Below are positions 46,076-54,378 of a stretch of 64,000 nucleotides of DNA, in pieces (position 1 is the stretch's first letter; each line of letters opens with the position of its first letter). Below the pieces are notes generated by a model that worked only from the letters and a program-made list of their open reading frames with translations, did not search any database and had not been told where the DNA came from. A program made the position numbers and the translations under genes. Source of the stretch: an uncultured Prevotellaceae bacterium (lineage in GTDB: Bacteria > Bacteroidota > Bacteroidia > Bacteroidales > Bacteroidaceae); NCBI GenBank assembly GCA_946188345.1, contig CAMHUI010000006.1, positions 1-64,000 on the forward strand. Reading direction: 5' to 3'.

Positions 46076-48910
46076 ATGAAAGAAGACAGAAAAGGAAATA
46101 GTTTTTTTAGTTTATTATTGTTAGTTGTATTTTTGGTAACGGTAGTGAAAAGCACCTCGGCTAATGGGGTGCTTTCACTCAATTCTTACGATGGTGCGAA
46201 ATGGCAGGTATTCCCTGCGAAAGGGCTGATGTGGGGCAAGGTAGTGCGTGCCGACTTCCAGCCCGACGACTACGTACCGGGCATCGTACCAGGTACCGTC
46301 TTCGCCGCCTACGTGGCTGCCGGACGGGAGGAAGACCCTAACTGGGGCGACAACGTCTATCAGGTAGACGAATCGAAATACAACCAGACTTTCTGGTATC
46401 GCACGGAGTTCGAACGCCCTGAACTTTCTGAAAATCAACACGCCATTCTCGTCTTCGAAGGCATCAACCGCTATGCCACCGTCTACCTCAACGGCAGGAT
46501 ATTAAGCCGCACCCCTATCTCCGGCCATGTACTGAAGGCGCGCTACGACATCACTTCACATCTGCAAGACCACAACATGCTGGCAGTAAAAATTGACATG
46601 CCGGCCAGCAACCATATAGCACGCACCGACAACTTTGCCAACTATGTCATGCCGACCTATGTAGCCAGCCACTCCTGGGACTGGATGCCCTATGTGCCAG
46701 GACTGAACTGCGGCATAACCAACGATGTCTTCATCGAGACTGCCGGCGAGGTGACGCTGCGCGAGCCGTGGGTGCGCACCTTGTCACTTATGGCCAACAA
46801 CCAGGCTGCCAAACTCCATCTCCAGACATCGCTGAAGAACCTCTCTGAAACAAACACCGAGGTAGAGGTGAAGGCTACCATCATGCCTGGCAATATCACC
46901 ACGACAAAGACCGTCAGCATCAATCAGGGAGACTCTATTGATGTCGCCTTCGACGACGTGAACGTCAAGAATCCATTGCTGTGGTGGCCCAACGGGTCGG
47001 GCGAGCAGAACCTCTACACCTGTCAGTTCGATGTCGTGAAAGACGGCAAGACCATCGACACCCAGACCGTCACCTTCGGCATCAAGAAATACGAATACCG
47101 CAAAGAGAACACCACCATGGTGGTCTATGTCAACGGCAAGAAGGTCTATTGCAAGGGCGGCAACTGGGGCATGAGCGACTATATGCTGCGGGTCCACGGA
47201 AAAGACTACGACACCCGCATCAAGCTGCATAAGGACATGCACTACAACATGATTCGCCTCTGGACTGGCTGCGTCACCGACGAAGAGTTCTACGAAGCCT
47301 GCGACCGCTACGGAATCATGATATGGGACGACTTCTGGCTTACCGGTCCCTACACGGGACTCACCGGACCCGACAACCGCCAGGAGTTCTTGGCCAATGC
47401 CCGCGACAAGGTCATCCGCCTGCGCAACCATCCGTCGCTGGCCATCTGGTGCGGCTGCAACGAAGGCTGGCCCTACGACGAACTGAACCAAGATATCATC
47501 AACATCATCAAGACCTACGATGCCGACGACCGCGTCTACATCCCTAACTCTCACAATGGCTATCCCACCCGCCAGCAGTATGAAGCCAAGGACGGTTCCG
47601 GCCTGGGACTCTCCGGCAGTGGATGGTGGCAGAATTTCCCACCGGAAGACTACTTCTCGAAAGGCATCTGGGGCGGCGGTGGCGACCAGGGAGACAAAGT
47701 GGACTGGGGGTTCCGCTCGGAACTGGGCATGGGTGCCTTCACCACATGGGAGAGTTTCCGCGAGTTCATGCCCGAGGAATACTGGTGGCCTCGAAACGAG
47801 ATGTGGGAGAAACACTTCTTCAGCGACAAGGCCGAATATGGCGGAGGTGCCAACGCAACAAACTATTTCAATACCGTTCAGACGGGCTACGGCACATCAC
47901 GCAACGCCCAACAGTTCTGCGAAAAGGCACAACTGATGAACATCGAGGTCATGAAAGCCCTCTACGAAGGCTGGCAGGACAACCTGTGGAACACCGCCTC
48001 GGGCCTGCTCTTCTGGATGAGCCAGTCGGCCTACCCCTGTTTCATCTGGCAGACCTACGACTACTATCTCGACATGACAGGCACCTACTGGGGAGCCAAG
48101 AAAGCCTGCGAGCCGCTACACATACAGTGGAACTGCAGCAACGACAAGATTAACGTCGTCAACACCACCCCCAACGATGCCATGGGCCTGACTGCCAACA
48201 TTGAGGTAATCCGCCTCAACGGCCAGCGCTACGAGCCCTACTGCACCTCCGTATTCGACATCAATGCCAAGGCAAATACCGTAACAAACATCTATCGCTT
48301 CAAATCTTCAACAGAAATCACAAACGAAGGAGGCCAGGCTCTCGACGGCATGTACTTTATCCGGCTGTATCTCTACGACAGCCATCAGAACCTCGTCTCC
48401 GAAAACTTCTACTGGAAGACGACCCGAGGCTCGCGCAACAGCTACACCCAGCTCAACACCCTGCCCAAGGCTGACATCAACTATGAAGTGCAGTCCGTCG
48501 CCAAGGCCGATGGCATCACGCGGATGCATATCCGGGTCAACAATGAGTCTGACAAGATTGCCTTTGCCGTGAGAGTGCGCCTTGTTGATGCCCAAACGGG
48601 CCGCCGCATCCTGCCCGTCATCATGGAGGAGAACTACTTCACACTTTTCGCAGGCGAGCACCGAGACCTGACGCTTGAGTTCGACAGCGAACTCTGCGAA
48701 ACAACGCCGAAGGTGCTGCTCAAACAGTATAACTACGACGAGCTCACCGATGCCGAACTCACAGGAATCACCCAACCCTCTCATTCCTCATTCCCCAGTT
48801 CTCATTCCTCATTCCTCTACGACTTGCAGGGCCGACGGCTCAATTCATCTGCCAATTCATTGAGTAAAGGAATTTATATTAAAGACGGAAAAAAGACAAT
48901 CATAAAATGA
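46076..48910 (+). CDS. GH2 beta-mannosidase / exo-glucosaminidase-type glycosidase with sorting-like tail
   Basis: 944 residues, signal peptide ending STSANG. A galactose-binding-like sandwich (GIVPGTVFAAYV, YRTEFERPEL, GINRYATVYLNG), immunoglobulin-like linker and TIM barrel. General acid WCGCNEGWP (Glu about 459) and nucleophile WGFRSELGMGAF (Glu about 547) are both present, the pattern of the beta-mannosidase and exo-beta-glucosaminidase branch of GH2. The C-terminus holds a Ser/Pro-rich linker (PSHSSFPSSHSSF) and a tail YDLQGRRL ... GIYIKDGKK resembling type IX sorting signals. It ends in an ATGA overlap with the esterase. Likely removes the beta-linked core mannose; the paralogue at 54379-57072 lacks the tail. 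Confidence 0.88.
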   Translation: MKEDRKGNSFFSLLLLVVFLVTVVKSTSANGVLSLNSYDGAKWQVFPAKGLMWGKVVRADFQPDDYVPGIVPGTVFAAYVAAGREEDPNWGDNVYQVDESKYNQTFWYRTEFERPELSENQHAILVFEGINRYATVYLNGRILSRTPISGHVLKARYDITSHLQDHNMLAVKIDMPASNHIARTDNFANYVMPTYVASHSWDWMPYVPGLNCGITNDVFIETAGEVTLREPWVRTLSLMANNQAAKLHLQTSLKNLSETNTEVEVKATIMPGNITTTKTVSINQGDSIDVAFDDVNVKNPLLWWPNGSGEQNLYTCQFDVVKDGKTIDTQTVTFGIKKYEYRKENTTMVVYVNGKKVYCKGGNWGMSDYMLRVHGKDYDTRIKLHKDMHYNMIRLWTGCVTDEEFYEACDRYGIMIWDDFWLTGPYTGLTGPDNRQEFLANARDKVIRLRNHPSLAIWCGCNEGWPYDELNQDIINIIKTYDADDRVYIPNSHNGYPTRQQYEAKDGSGLGLSGSGWWQNFPPEDYFSKGIWGGGGDQGDKVDWGFRSELGMGAFTTWESFREFMPEEYWWPRNEMWEKHFFSDKAEYGGGANATNYFNTVQTGYGTSRNAQQFCEKAQLMNIEVMKALYEGWQDNLWNTASGLLFWMSQSAYPCFIWQTYDYYLDMTGTYWGAKKACEPLHIQWNCSNDKINVVNTTPNDAMGLTANIEVIRLNGQRYEPYCTSVFDINAKANTVTNIYRFKSSTEITNEGGQALDGMYFIRLYLYDSHQNLVSENFYWKTTRGSRNSYTQLNTLPKADINYEVQSVAKADGITRMHIRVNNESDKIAFAVRVRLVDAQTGRRILPVIMEENYFTLFAGEHRDLTLEFDSELCETTPKVLLKQYNYDELTDAELTGITQPSHSSFPSSHSSFLYDLQGRRLNSSANSLSKGIYIKDGKKTIIK

Positions 48911-49713
48911 AAAAGTTCTCAACACTCATCATCTGCCTGCTGGCCATGCTGACGGCACAGGCCGGCCGCGTCATCACACACACGCTGCACAGCGACGTGA
49001 TGAACCGCGACATCCCCATCACCGTCATCGTTCCTGACGACCTCACGGGACCCCTGCCCGTCGTCTACCTGCTCCATGGAGCCTATGGTCACGAGCGGTC
49101 GTGGCTTGAAATCAAGCCCAACCTGCCCGAGATTGCCGACGAGAAGCGGATGATTTTTGTCTCGGCGGCAGCCCTCAACTCGTGGTATTTCGACTCACCC
49201 ATCATGAAGGACTTCCAATACGAGACCTTCATGACCCACGACCTCATCGGCTTCATCGACAGCCACTACCCCACCCTTGCCCGTCGTGAGGGACGTGCCA
49301 TCACGGGGCTCTCCATGGGCGGCCACGGATCCCTCTTCCTCTCCATGCGCCACAAAGACCTCTATGGAGCGGCAGGCTCGATGAGCGGAGGTGTAGACTT
49401 CAGACCATTCCCGCTGAACTGGAACATTCCCGACGTGCTTGGCGAGATGGCTGCGCACATGGATTCCTGGAACAGCCACACCGTCGTCGCCCAGCTCGAC
49501 CGCATCGAGAACGGCGACCTCTGGATTACCTTCGACTGCGGCGAGGACGACTTCTTCCTCGAAGTGAACAAAGACCTCCACAAGCGACTCCTCGGCCGCG
49601 GCATCCATCACGACTTCACCACCCGCCCAGGCGGACATACCTCTGAATACTGGGGCAACTCCATCGACTACCACCTGCTCTTCTTCCAGAAGTATTTCAA
49701 TAGCAACAAGTAG
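48907..49713 (+). CDS. Secreted esterase of the esterase D / feruloyl-esterase-like family
   Basis: 268 residues, signal peptide ending TAQAG. Alpha/beta-hydrolase triad: GLSMGGHGS (Ser about 135), an acidic turn DCGEDDF (Asp about 211) and GGHTSEYW (His about 241); the oxyanion segment is YLLHGAYGHERSW. It should cleave a carboxylic ester on a sugar or a small acyl ester. Starts inside the last codon of the GH2 gene (ATGA), so the two are translationally coupled. With two SGNH hydrolases nearby, this operon has three candidate esterases, pointing to a heavily esterified glycan. Confidence 0.87.
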   Translation: MKKFSTLIICLLAMLTAQAGRVITHTLHSDVMNRDIPITVIVPDDLTGPLPVVYLLHGAYGHERSWLEIKPNLPEIADEKRMIFVSAAALNSWYFDSPIMKDFQYETFMTHDLIGFIDSHYPTLARREGRAITGLSMGGHGSLFLSMRHKDLYGAAGSMSGGVDFRPFPLNWNIPDVLGEMAAHMDSWNSHTVVAQLDRIENGDLWITFDCGEDDFFLEVNKDLHKRLLGRGIHHDFTTRPGGHTSEYWGNSIDYHLLFFQKYFNSNK

Positions 49714-49778
49714 GCTTCCTCTTACTAAAAGAAGAAGGTCTTAAATAGGAGATGATAATGATAATCTAAAATGAAAGG

Positions 49779-51194
49779 ATGAAACGAAAAACAAGCCTTT
49801 TGGCTATCTTATTCCTCGTGATGACAGCTGGGCAGGCCCAGACGCTCAAGCCCTTCAAACAAGGCGACCGCGTAGCCTTCGTCGGCAACAGCATCACCGA
49901 CGGTGGCCACTACCACTCTTATCTGTGGCTCTACTACATGACGCGCTTTCCCGGGCAGCGGCTGTGGATGATGAACTGCGGCATCGGCGGCGACACCTCT
50001 ACGGAGATACAACTGCGCCTGCAGCCCGATGTCATCGACCGACAACCATCGGTCATCTTCCTGACCTACGGCATGAACGACGCCGGCATGTTCGAACTCT
50101 ATGCCGACACCGCCGACGTCTGGTCGGAACAGCGCATCGCCTTGGCCCGCAAGAACCTGCACAAGATGGAGCAGCAGTTGAAGGCGCTCAACGACACGCG
50201 TGTCGTCATGATTGGCACTTCGCCCTACGACGAGAAGACCCGTTTCAACAACAACATTTTCCCACGGAAGGCTGAGAACATCACACGCATCGTCGCCGAC
50301 CAGGAACAGGTAGCCCGGCGCAACGGGTGGGAGTTCTTCAACTTCAACGACCTCATGACGCGCTTCAACGAAGAGCGCCAGCAGCAGGACTCTACGTTCA
50401 CGCTCTGCGGCCCCGACCGCATCCATCCCGACAACGACGGTCACATGTATATGGCCTATCTCGTGCTGAAGGCACAGGGCATGAGCGGGCTGCCAGTGGC
50501 GGACATCCGCATTGATGCCCGAAGGAAGACTATCGAACGGGCTGAAAACTGCACCGTCGACGGCCTCGACGTAGGCAAGGACGGCTATGTAGGCTTTACC
50601 TATCTGGCCCAGTCGCTGCCCTACCCCCTCGACACCATCGCCCGTGGCGGCATGGAGTTCAAGCGCCCACAGAGTCGCATCACCGACCTCATTCCCGAGT
50701 TCCAGCGCGAGATGAACGCTGAGATGCTCTGCGTGACAAACCTGAAGAAGGGCAGCTACCAGCTCTGCATCGACGACATCCTCATCGACACCGTCACGGC
50801 TGAACAGCTGGCCGAAGGCATCAACATGGCCGACTACATGCACACCCCGCAGATGCAACAGGCCCGCCGGCTGATGACGCTGAACGAAGACCGTTGGGAC
50901 ATGGAGCGCCGCCTGCGCGACTGGGCATGGGTGGAATACGACTTCTTCCTGAAGAACGGCTTTCCCGACGTCACCACACCCGAAGCCCATGCCTACTACG
51001 AGCAGGAACGGCAGAAGAACTGGTGGGTGGCCTCGCGCCGCGACATCTACGCCAAGATGGAGAACCCTGCCGTGGTCCGGTCCTGCAACGAATACATGGA
51101 GAGCATCGTCGATGCCATCTACCAACAGAACAAACCCCAACCCCACAACATAAACATCTACCCCATCAAGACAAAACAGACAGGCATCAAATGA
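49779..51194 (+). CDS. Secreted SGNH/GDSL hydrolase, copy 2
   Basis: 471 residues, signal peptide ending AGQAQT. The same blocks as copy 1: GNSITDGGHY (about 36), GIGGDT, GMNDAGMF (about 98) and RIHPDNDGH (about 215), and the same C-terminal region (YPLDTIARGGMEFKRP, DRWDMERRLRDWAWVEYDFF). Clearly paralogous to 44644-46026 but much diverged, so they probably act on different ester positions. Its stop overlaps the ATG of the next gene as ATGA. Confidence 0.85.
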   Translation: MKRKTSLLAILFLVMTAGQAQTLKPFKQGDRVAFVGNSITDGGHYHSYLWLYYMTRFPGQRLWMMNCGIGGDTSTEIQLRLQPDVIDRQPSVIFLTYGMNDAGMFELYADTADVWSEQRIALARKNLHKMEQQLKALNDTRVVMIGTSPYDEKTRFNNNIFPRKAENITRIVADQEQVARRNGWEFFNFNDLMTRFNEERQQQDSTFTLCGPDRIHPDNDGHMYMAYLVLKAQGMSGLPVADIRIDARRKTIERAENCTVDGLDVGKDGYVGFTYLAQSLPYPLDTIARGGMEFKRPQSRITDLIPEFQREMNAEMLCVTNLKKGSYQLCIDDILIDTVTAEQLAEGINMADYMHTPQMQQARRLMTLNEDRWDMERRLRDWAWVEYDFFLKNGFPDVTTPEAHAYYEQERQKNWWVASRRDIYAKMENPAVVRSCNEYMESIVDAIYQQNKPQPHNINIYPIKTKQTGIK

Positions 51195-52567
51195 AAAAGA
51201 TTATCCACTACATGCTGGTTACCGCTACTCTCTGCGGTGCCACCCTCACCACCTGGGCACAGGCCGACCTGAGCGACCCGCGGCTCGAAGGCCTCGATTT
51301 GGAATATCAGGGCCGCGCCGTAGCGTCGGCCGACGTCCATGTCTACTACGACCTTACCTACTGGCGCCTCTTTGCCTCCCATCAGAAGGGATGGCTGGGC
51401 GGCGACGGAGTCTATTCCACCACGCTGCCAGATGGCAATGTATTCTGGTCGTTCGGCGACAGTTTCTTCGGTCTCGGCACTGAGTTCCGCAACAACGGCC
51501 GCCCGACCAACCTGCCGCGCAATGCAGCGATGATTCAGACCGGCGAGCACTCGTTCCGCGACTTCATCGTGCTCAACGAACTCTGTTCGACCAATCCCAA
51601 CGACCGCGAACGCTACTGCAAGGGCAAGACGTGGCTGCGCCATCCCGATGCCAAAGAGCTATCGCAGAGTGACATCAACAACGGCTCCACCGACAGCGAC
51701 CGCTTCTACTGGCCGGGCGACGCCACCGTCATCAAACGCGACGGCAAACCCATCCTGCAGGTACTCTGGGGCAGCATCTTCGGCGACATGGAGCGCGACG
51801 AGACGGCCCTCACCGAGTATTCGCTCGAGGGAAAGCCCGGCGACCCAAACTACATGAAGCTGCTGAAGCTTATCCCCAACGTCGTGGAATACAGCACCGG
51901 CTATGGCTCCGGCATCTTCGAAGACGCCGACGGCCACACCTATCTCTACAGCACCATCGGTACCGGAGGCATTTTTGGCGGTGCATGGGCCGTTGTGGCA
52001 CGGTCAACGACTCACGACCTCACCTCACAATGGGAGTACTGGATTGCCGACGAAGACGGCAACTTCAGCTGGCAGACCAAAATACCCAGCAGCGAGGAAA
52101 TCCGCCGCTCTAACATCTCAAGCGGGGAATGGATCTCGGAACCCAGCGTCTTCAAGTATGGCGAGAAGTACTATATCTGCTCACAACCCATCACCGACGG
52201 CACCGTGTTCATCATGCAGGCTGACCACCCTTGGGGGCCGTTCACCAACAAGAAAGACCTATACAAGATTCCCAAGGAACACTCAGCCACCTACAACGCC
52301 TTCATCCACCCGCAGTGCTCGCGAACAGGCGAACTGGTCATCTCCTACAACATGAACCCCGCCGACTTATCCACCTACACCCGCGGCGAAAACGGCGATG
52401 CCATAGAAACCAAGCACAACGGTTTCTGGCGAAACTTCAACGCATGGGGCAGCAGCGACCTCTATCAGCCACACTTCATCCGTGTCTTCGACTGGCAGAA
52501 ACTCTACGGCGTAGAGAACATCGGCCCCATCACCGACGTTGGCATTACGGAATACGAGAAAATGTAA
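51191..52567 (+). CDS. Secreted beta-propeller-like protein, DUF5005/DUF4185-like, copy 1
   Basis: 458 residues from the ATG at 51191, chosen for its ATGA overlap with the SGNH gene and the signal peptide (ending TTWAQ). Motifs: LFASHQKGWLGGDGVYSTTL, NVFWSFGDSFFGLG, RNAAMIQTGEHS, FYWPGDATVIKRD and WGSSDLYQPHFIRVF. The spacing of Trp/Gly-Asp motifs suggests a five-bladed propeller like GH43, GH130 or DUF4185/DUF5005; the family name is from memory. Acidic residues in GDSFFG and PGDATV are catalytic candidates. It may be an uncharacterised glycosidase of this locus. Confidence 0.65.
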   Translation: MKKIIHYMLVTATLCGATLTTWAQADLSDPRLEGLDLEYQGRAVASADVHVYYDLTYWRLFASHQKGWLGGDGVYSTTLPDGNVFWSFGDSFFGLGTEFRNNGRPTNLPRNAAMIQTGEHSFRDFIVLNELCSTNPNDRERYCKGKTWLRHPDAKELSQSDINNGSTDSDRFYWPGDATVIKRDGKPILQVLWGSIFGDMERDETALTEYSLEGKPGDPNYMKLLKLIPNVVEYSTGYGSGIFEDADGHTYLYSTIGTGGIFGGAWAVVARSTTHDLTSQWEYWIADEDGNFSWQTKIPSSEEIRRSNISSGEWISEPSVFKYGEKYYICSQPITDGTVFIMQADHPWGPFTNKKDLYKIPKEHSATYNAFIHPQCSRTGELVISYNMNPADLSTYTRGENGDAIETKHNGFWRNFNAWGSSDLYQPHFIRVFDWQKLYGVENIGPITDVGITEYEKM

Positions 52568-52574
52568 TAGAATT

Positions 52575-54005
52575 ATGAAGACAAGATATATCATCGCCCT
52601 CATAGCCTGCCTGACCATCGGCAAGGCATCCGCCCAGAAGACCGACCTCCGTCAAGAGGCCCTCAAGGGCATCGAACTTGATTACAAGGCCACCTCGTCC
52701 AGCGGGACTAACTGCGAAGTGTTCAGCGACCTCACCTACTGGAACTTCTTTGCCGTACGCTACCGCGGATGGAACGGCGGCAACGGTGCCAGCTCTACCA
52801 CCATGCCCGACGGAAGCACCCTCTGGGCCTTCCGCGACAGCTACTTCGGACTCGTCAGCGAGAACCGCGAACGCAAGCGCAAACGCAACAACGAAACCCA
52901 CAACGCCGCCATCATGCAGACGGGCGAGGAAACCGAAGACGACTTCCAAACCCTGAACACCTATCAGGGCACCTCGCTGGCCGACCTTGAGACCTATTAC
53001 AAAGGCCTCGACTGGATAGAGCCGGCCGACGACGGAACCATCTTCCGGCCCGAAGATGCCACCCTCATCAAGTACGACGGCGAGCCCATCGTGCAGGTGC
53101 TCCTCAGCGGCTATCGTGACGGCGAGCGCACGGAGACCAGCGTGGCAGAGTTCACCGTCACCGACGGCCATCAGCTGCAACTGAAAGACATCCACCGAAA
53201 CATCACCTACAGCAAGGTCAACTATGGCCGTTCCATGCTCGAAGCCGACGGCCGCGTCTACCTCTACGGTGAGGTGCCACGCACCAATACCAACGGCAAC
53301 ATCCTCGTCGTGGCACGCACCTACAGCACCGACCTCACCTCCCGATGGGAGTATTACATCAAGAATGCCGACGGCCAGTGGCAGTGGCAGGAGACGACTC
53401 CTACCGACGACGAGCTGAAGCGCTCGGCCATCGCAACAGGAATACACTCCAGCTCACCGGCAGCCTTCGCCTACAACGACCGCTACTTCCTCTGCTTCTT
53501 CGATTCCGGCAGCATCTGGATAGCCCAGAGCATGACACCCTACGGACCCTTCGGAGCGCGCCGGATGCTCTACACCATACCCGAAGAACAGCAGGAAGCC
53601 GCCCTGCTCGCCGTTCATCCACAGCTCTCACGCATGGGCGAGCTGACCCTCTCCTACTGCATGCAGCCCACCGCCGTCACCTACTATCGCAAGGCCAATA
53701 CCGGCAAGGCCCTGCCCATCAACGTCTCAGGTCCCGACCGCAGCTACTACAGCTGGGGCAGCGCTGACCTGAACCAGGTACACTTCCTTCGCGCCATCGG
53801 CTGGCAGAGCATCTTCAACATACCCAATGTCGGCCCACTGCCCGACAGCAATAAGGAGACCTACCTCGCCACAGGCATCTACGACGTACGGCCAACCTCC
53901 GAGACGCAACACCCCGCTCCCCTCTACGACCTGCAGGGCCGCCAGCTCGACAGCGAGCCCGGACACGGCATCTTCATCCAAAACGGACAGAAAATCATCA
54001 AGTAA
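52575..54005 (+). CDS. Secreted beta-propeller-like protein, copy 2, with sorting-like tail
   Basis: 476 residues from the ATG at 52575, where the signal peptide (ending KASAQ) begins; an in-frame ATG at 52539 lies within the previous gene. It shares with the preceding gene the pattern FFAVRYRGWNGGNGASSTTM, LWAFRDSYFGLV, HNAAIMQTGEE, FRPEDATLIKYD and WGSADLNQVHFLRA. The GDS of copy 1 is RDS here, and PGDAT is PEDAT, so acidic positions are partly kept. It ends in PLYDLQGRQLD ... GIFIQNGQKI, the sorting-like tail that copy 1 lacks. Last gene of the sigma-led operon. Confidence 0.65.
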   Translation: MKTRYIIALIACLTIGKASAQKTDLRQEALKGIELDYKATSSSGTNCEVFSDLTYWNFFAVRYRGWNGGNGASSTTMPDGSTLWAFRDSYFGLVSENRERKRKRNNETHNAAIMQTGEETEDDFQTLNTYQGTSLADLETYYKGLDWIEPADDGTIFRPEDATLIKYDGEPIVQVLLSGYRDGERTETSVAEFTVTDGHQLQLKDIHRNITYSKVNYGRSMLEADGRVYLYGEVPRTNTNGNILVVARTYSTDLTSRWEYYIKNADGQWQWQETTPTDDELKRSAIATGIHSSSPAAFAYNDRYFLCFFDSGSIWIAQSMTPYGPFGARRMLYTIPEEQQEAALLAVHPQLSRMGELTLSYCMQPTAVTYYRKANTGKALPINVSGPDRSYYSWGSADLNQVHFLRAIGWQSIFNIPNVGPLPDSNKETYLATGIYDVRPTSETQHPAPLYDLQGRQLDSEPGHGIFIQNGQKIIK

Positions 54006-54070
54006 GACACAAGCCCTCTGCAAGCTCAGCCGGCGCGACGGAGCAGTGGCTGACAGGCAGACAAACCATC

Positions 54071-54115
54071 AGCGGTCGCAACGTAAGGCACCTATCACCT
54101 GCGCTTGCGACCGCT
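54071..54115 (+). terminator. Perfect 11-base hairpin after the sigma-led operon
   Basis: AGCGGTCGCAA (54071-54081) pairs with TTGCGACCGCT (54105-54115), extended outside by CCATC and GATGG. No strong T-run follows, so it may be a processing or transcript-end structure. Confidence 0.55.
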
Positions 54116-54167
54116 TTCTGATGGACCTTAATAGCCAATCATCAAGAGAAAGGTAAGAAACCGTGAA

Positions 54168-54233
54168 GTAAAATAGCCTATTTTGGTCAGTAAAATAGCC
54201 TATTTTAGTCGGTAAAATAGCCTATTTTACTTT
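54168..54233. repeat. 22-base-period repeat array B (three units)
   Basis: Three units at 54168, 54190 and 54212, all GTAAAATAGCCTATTTT followed by GGTCA, AGTCG or ACTTT. Each unit contains the palindrome AAAATA-GCC-TATTTT. Nearly perfect copies, so recent or selected. Confidence 0.9.
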
Positions 54234-54311
54234 GACTTCTCTGGCAAATCATTATGCGAAAGCTCAGAAAAGCCATCATGAAGTCATACTAACTGACATA
54301 AAAACAAAGAG

Positions 54312-54356
54312 CTCAGAGGATTTTAGCAACCTCGCATTACTAATAAATCCTCTGAG
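54312..54356 (-). terminator. Terminator hairpin of the GH38-GH2 operon
   Basis: CTCAGAGGATTT (54312-54323) and AAATCCTCTGAG (54345-54356) are perfect 12-base complements, 22 bases beyond the GH2 stop codon. Confidence 0.7.
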
Positions 54357-54378
54357 TTCCTTGTATTCTTGTCTGCTA

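Larger units (their letters stand above)
54006..54378. other. Convergent intergenic region with two hairpins around array B
   Basis: No gene seen. It contains the terminator-like hairpin 54071-54115, the 22-base array 54168-54233 and the terminator 54312-54356 of the minus-strand operon. Confidence 0.65.
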
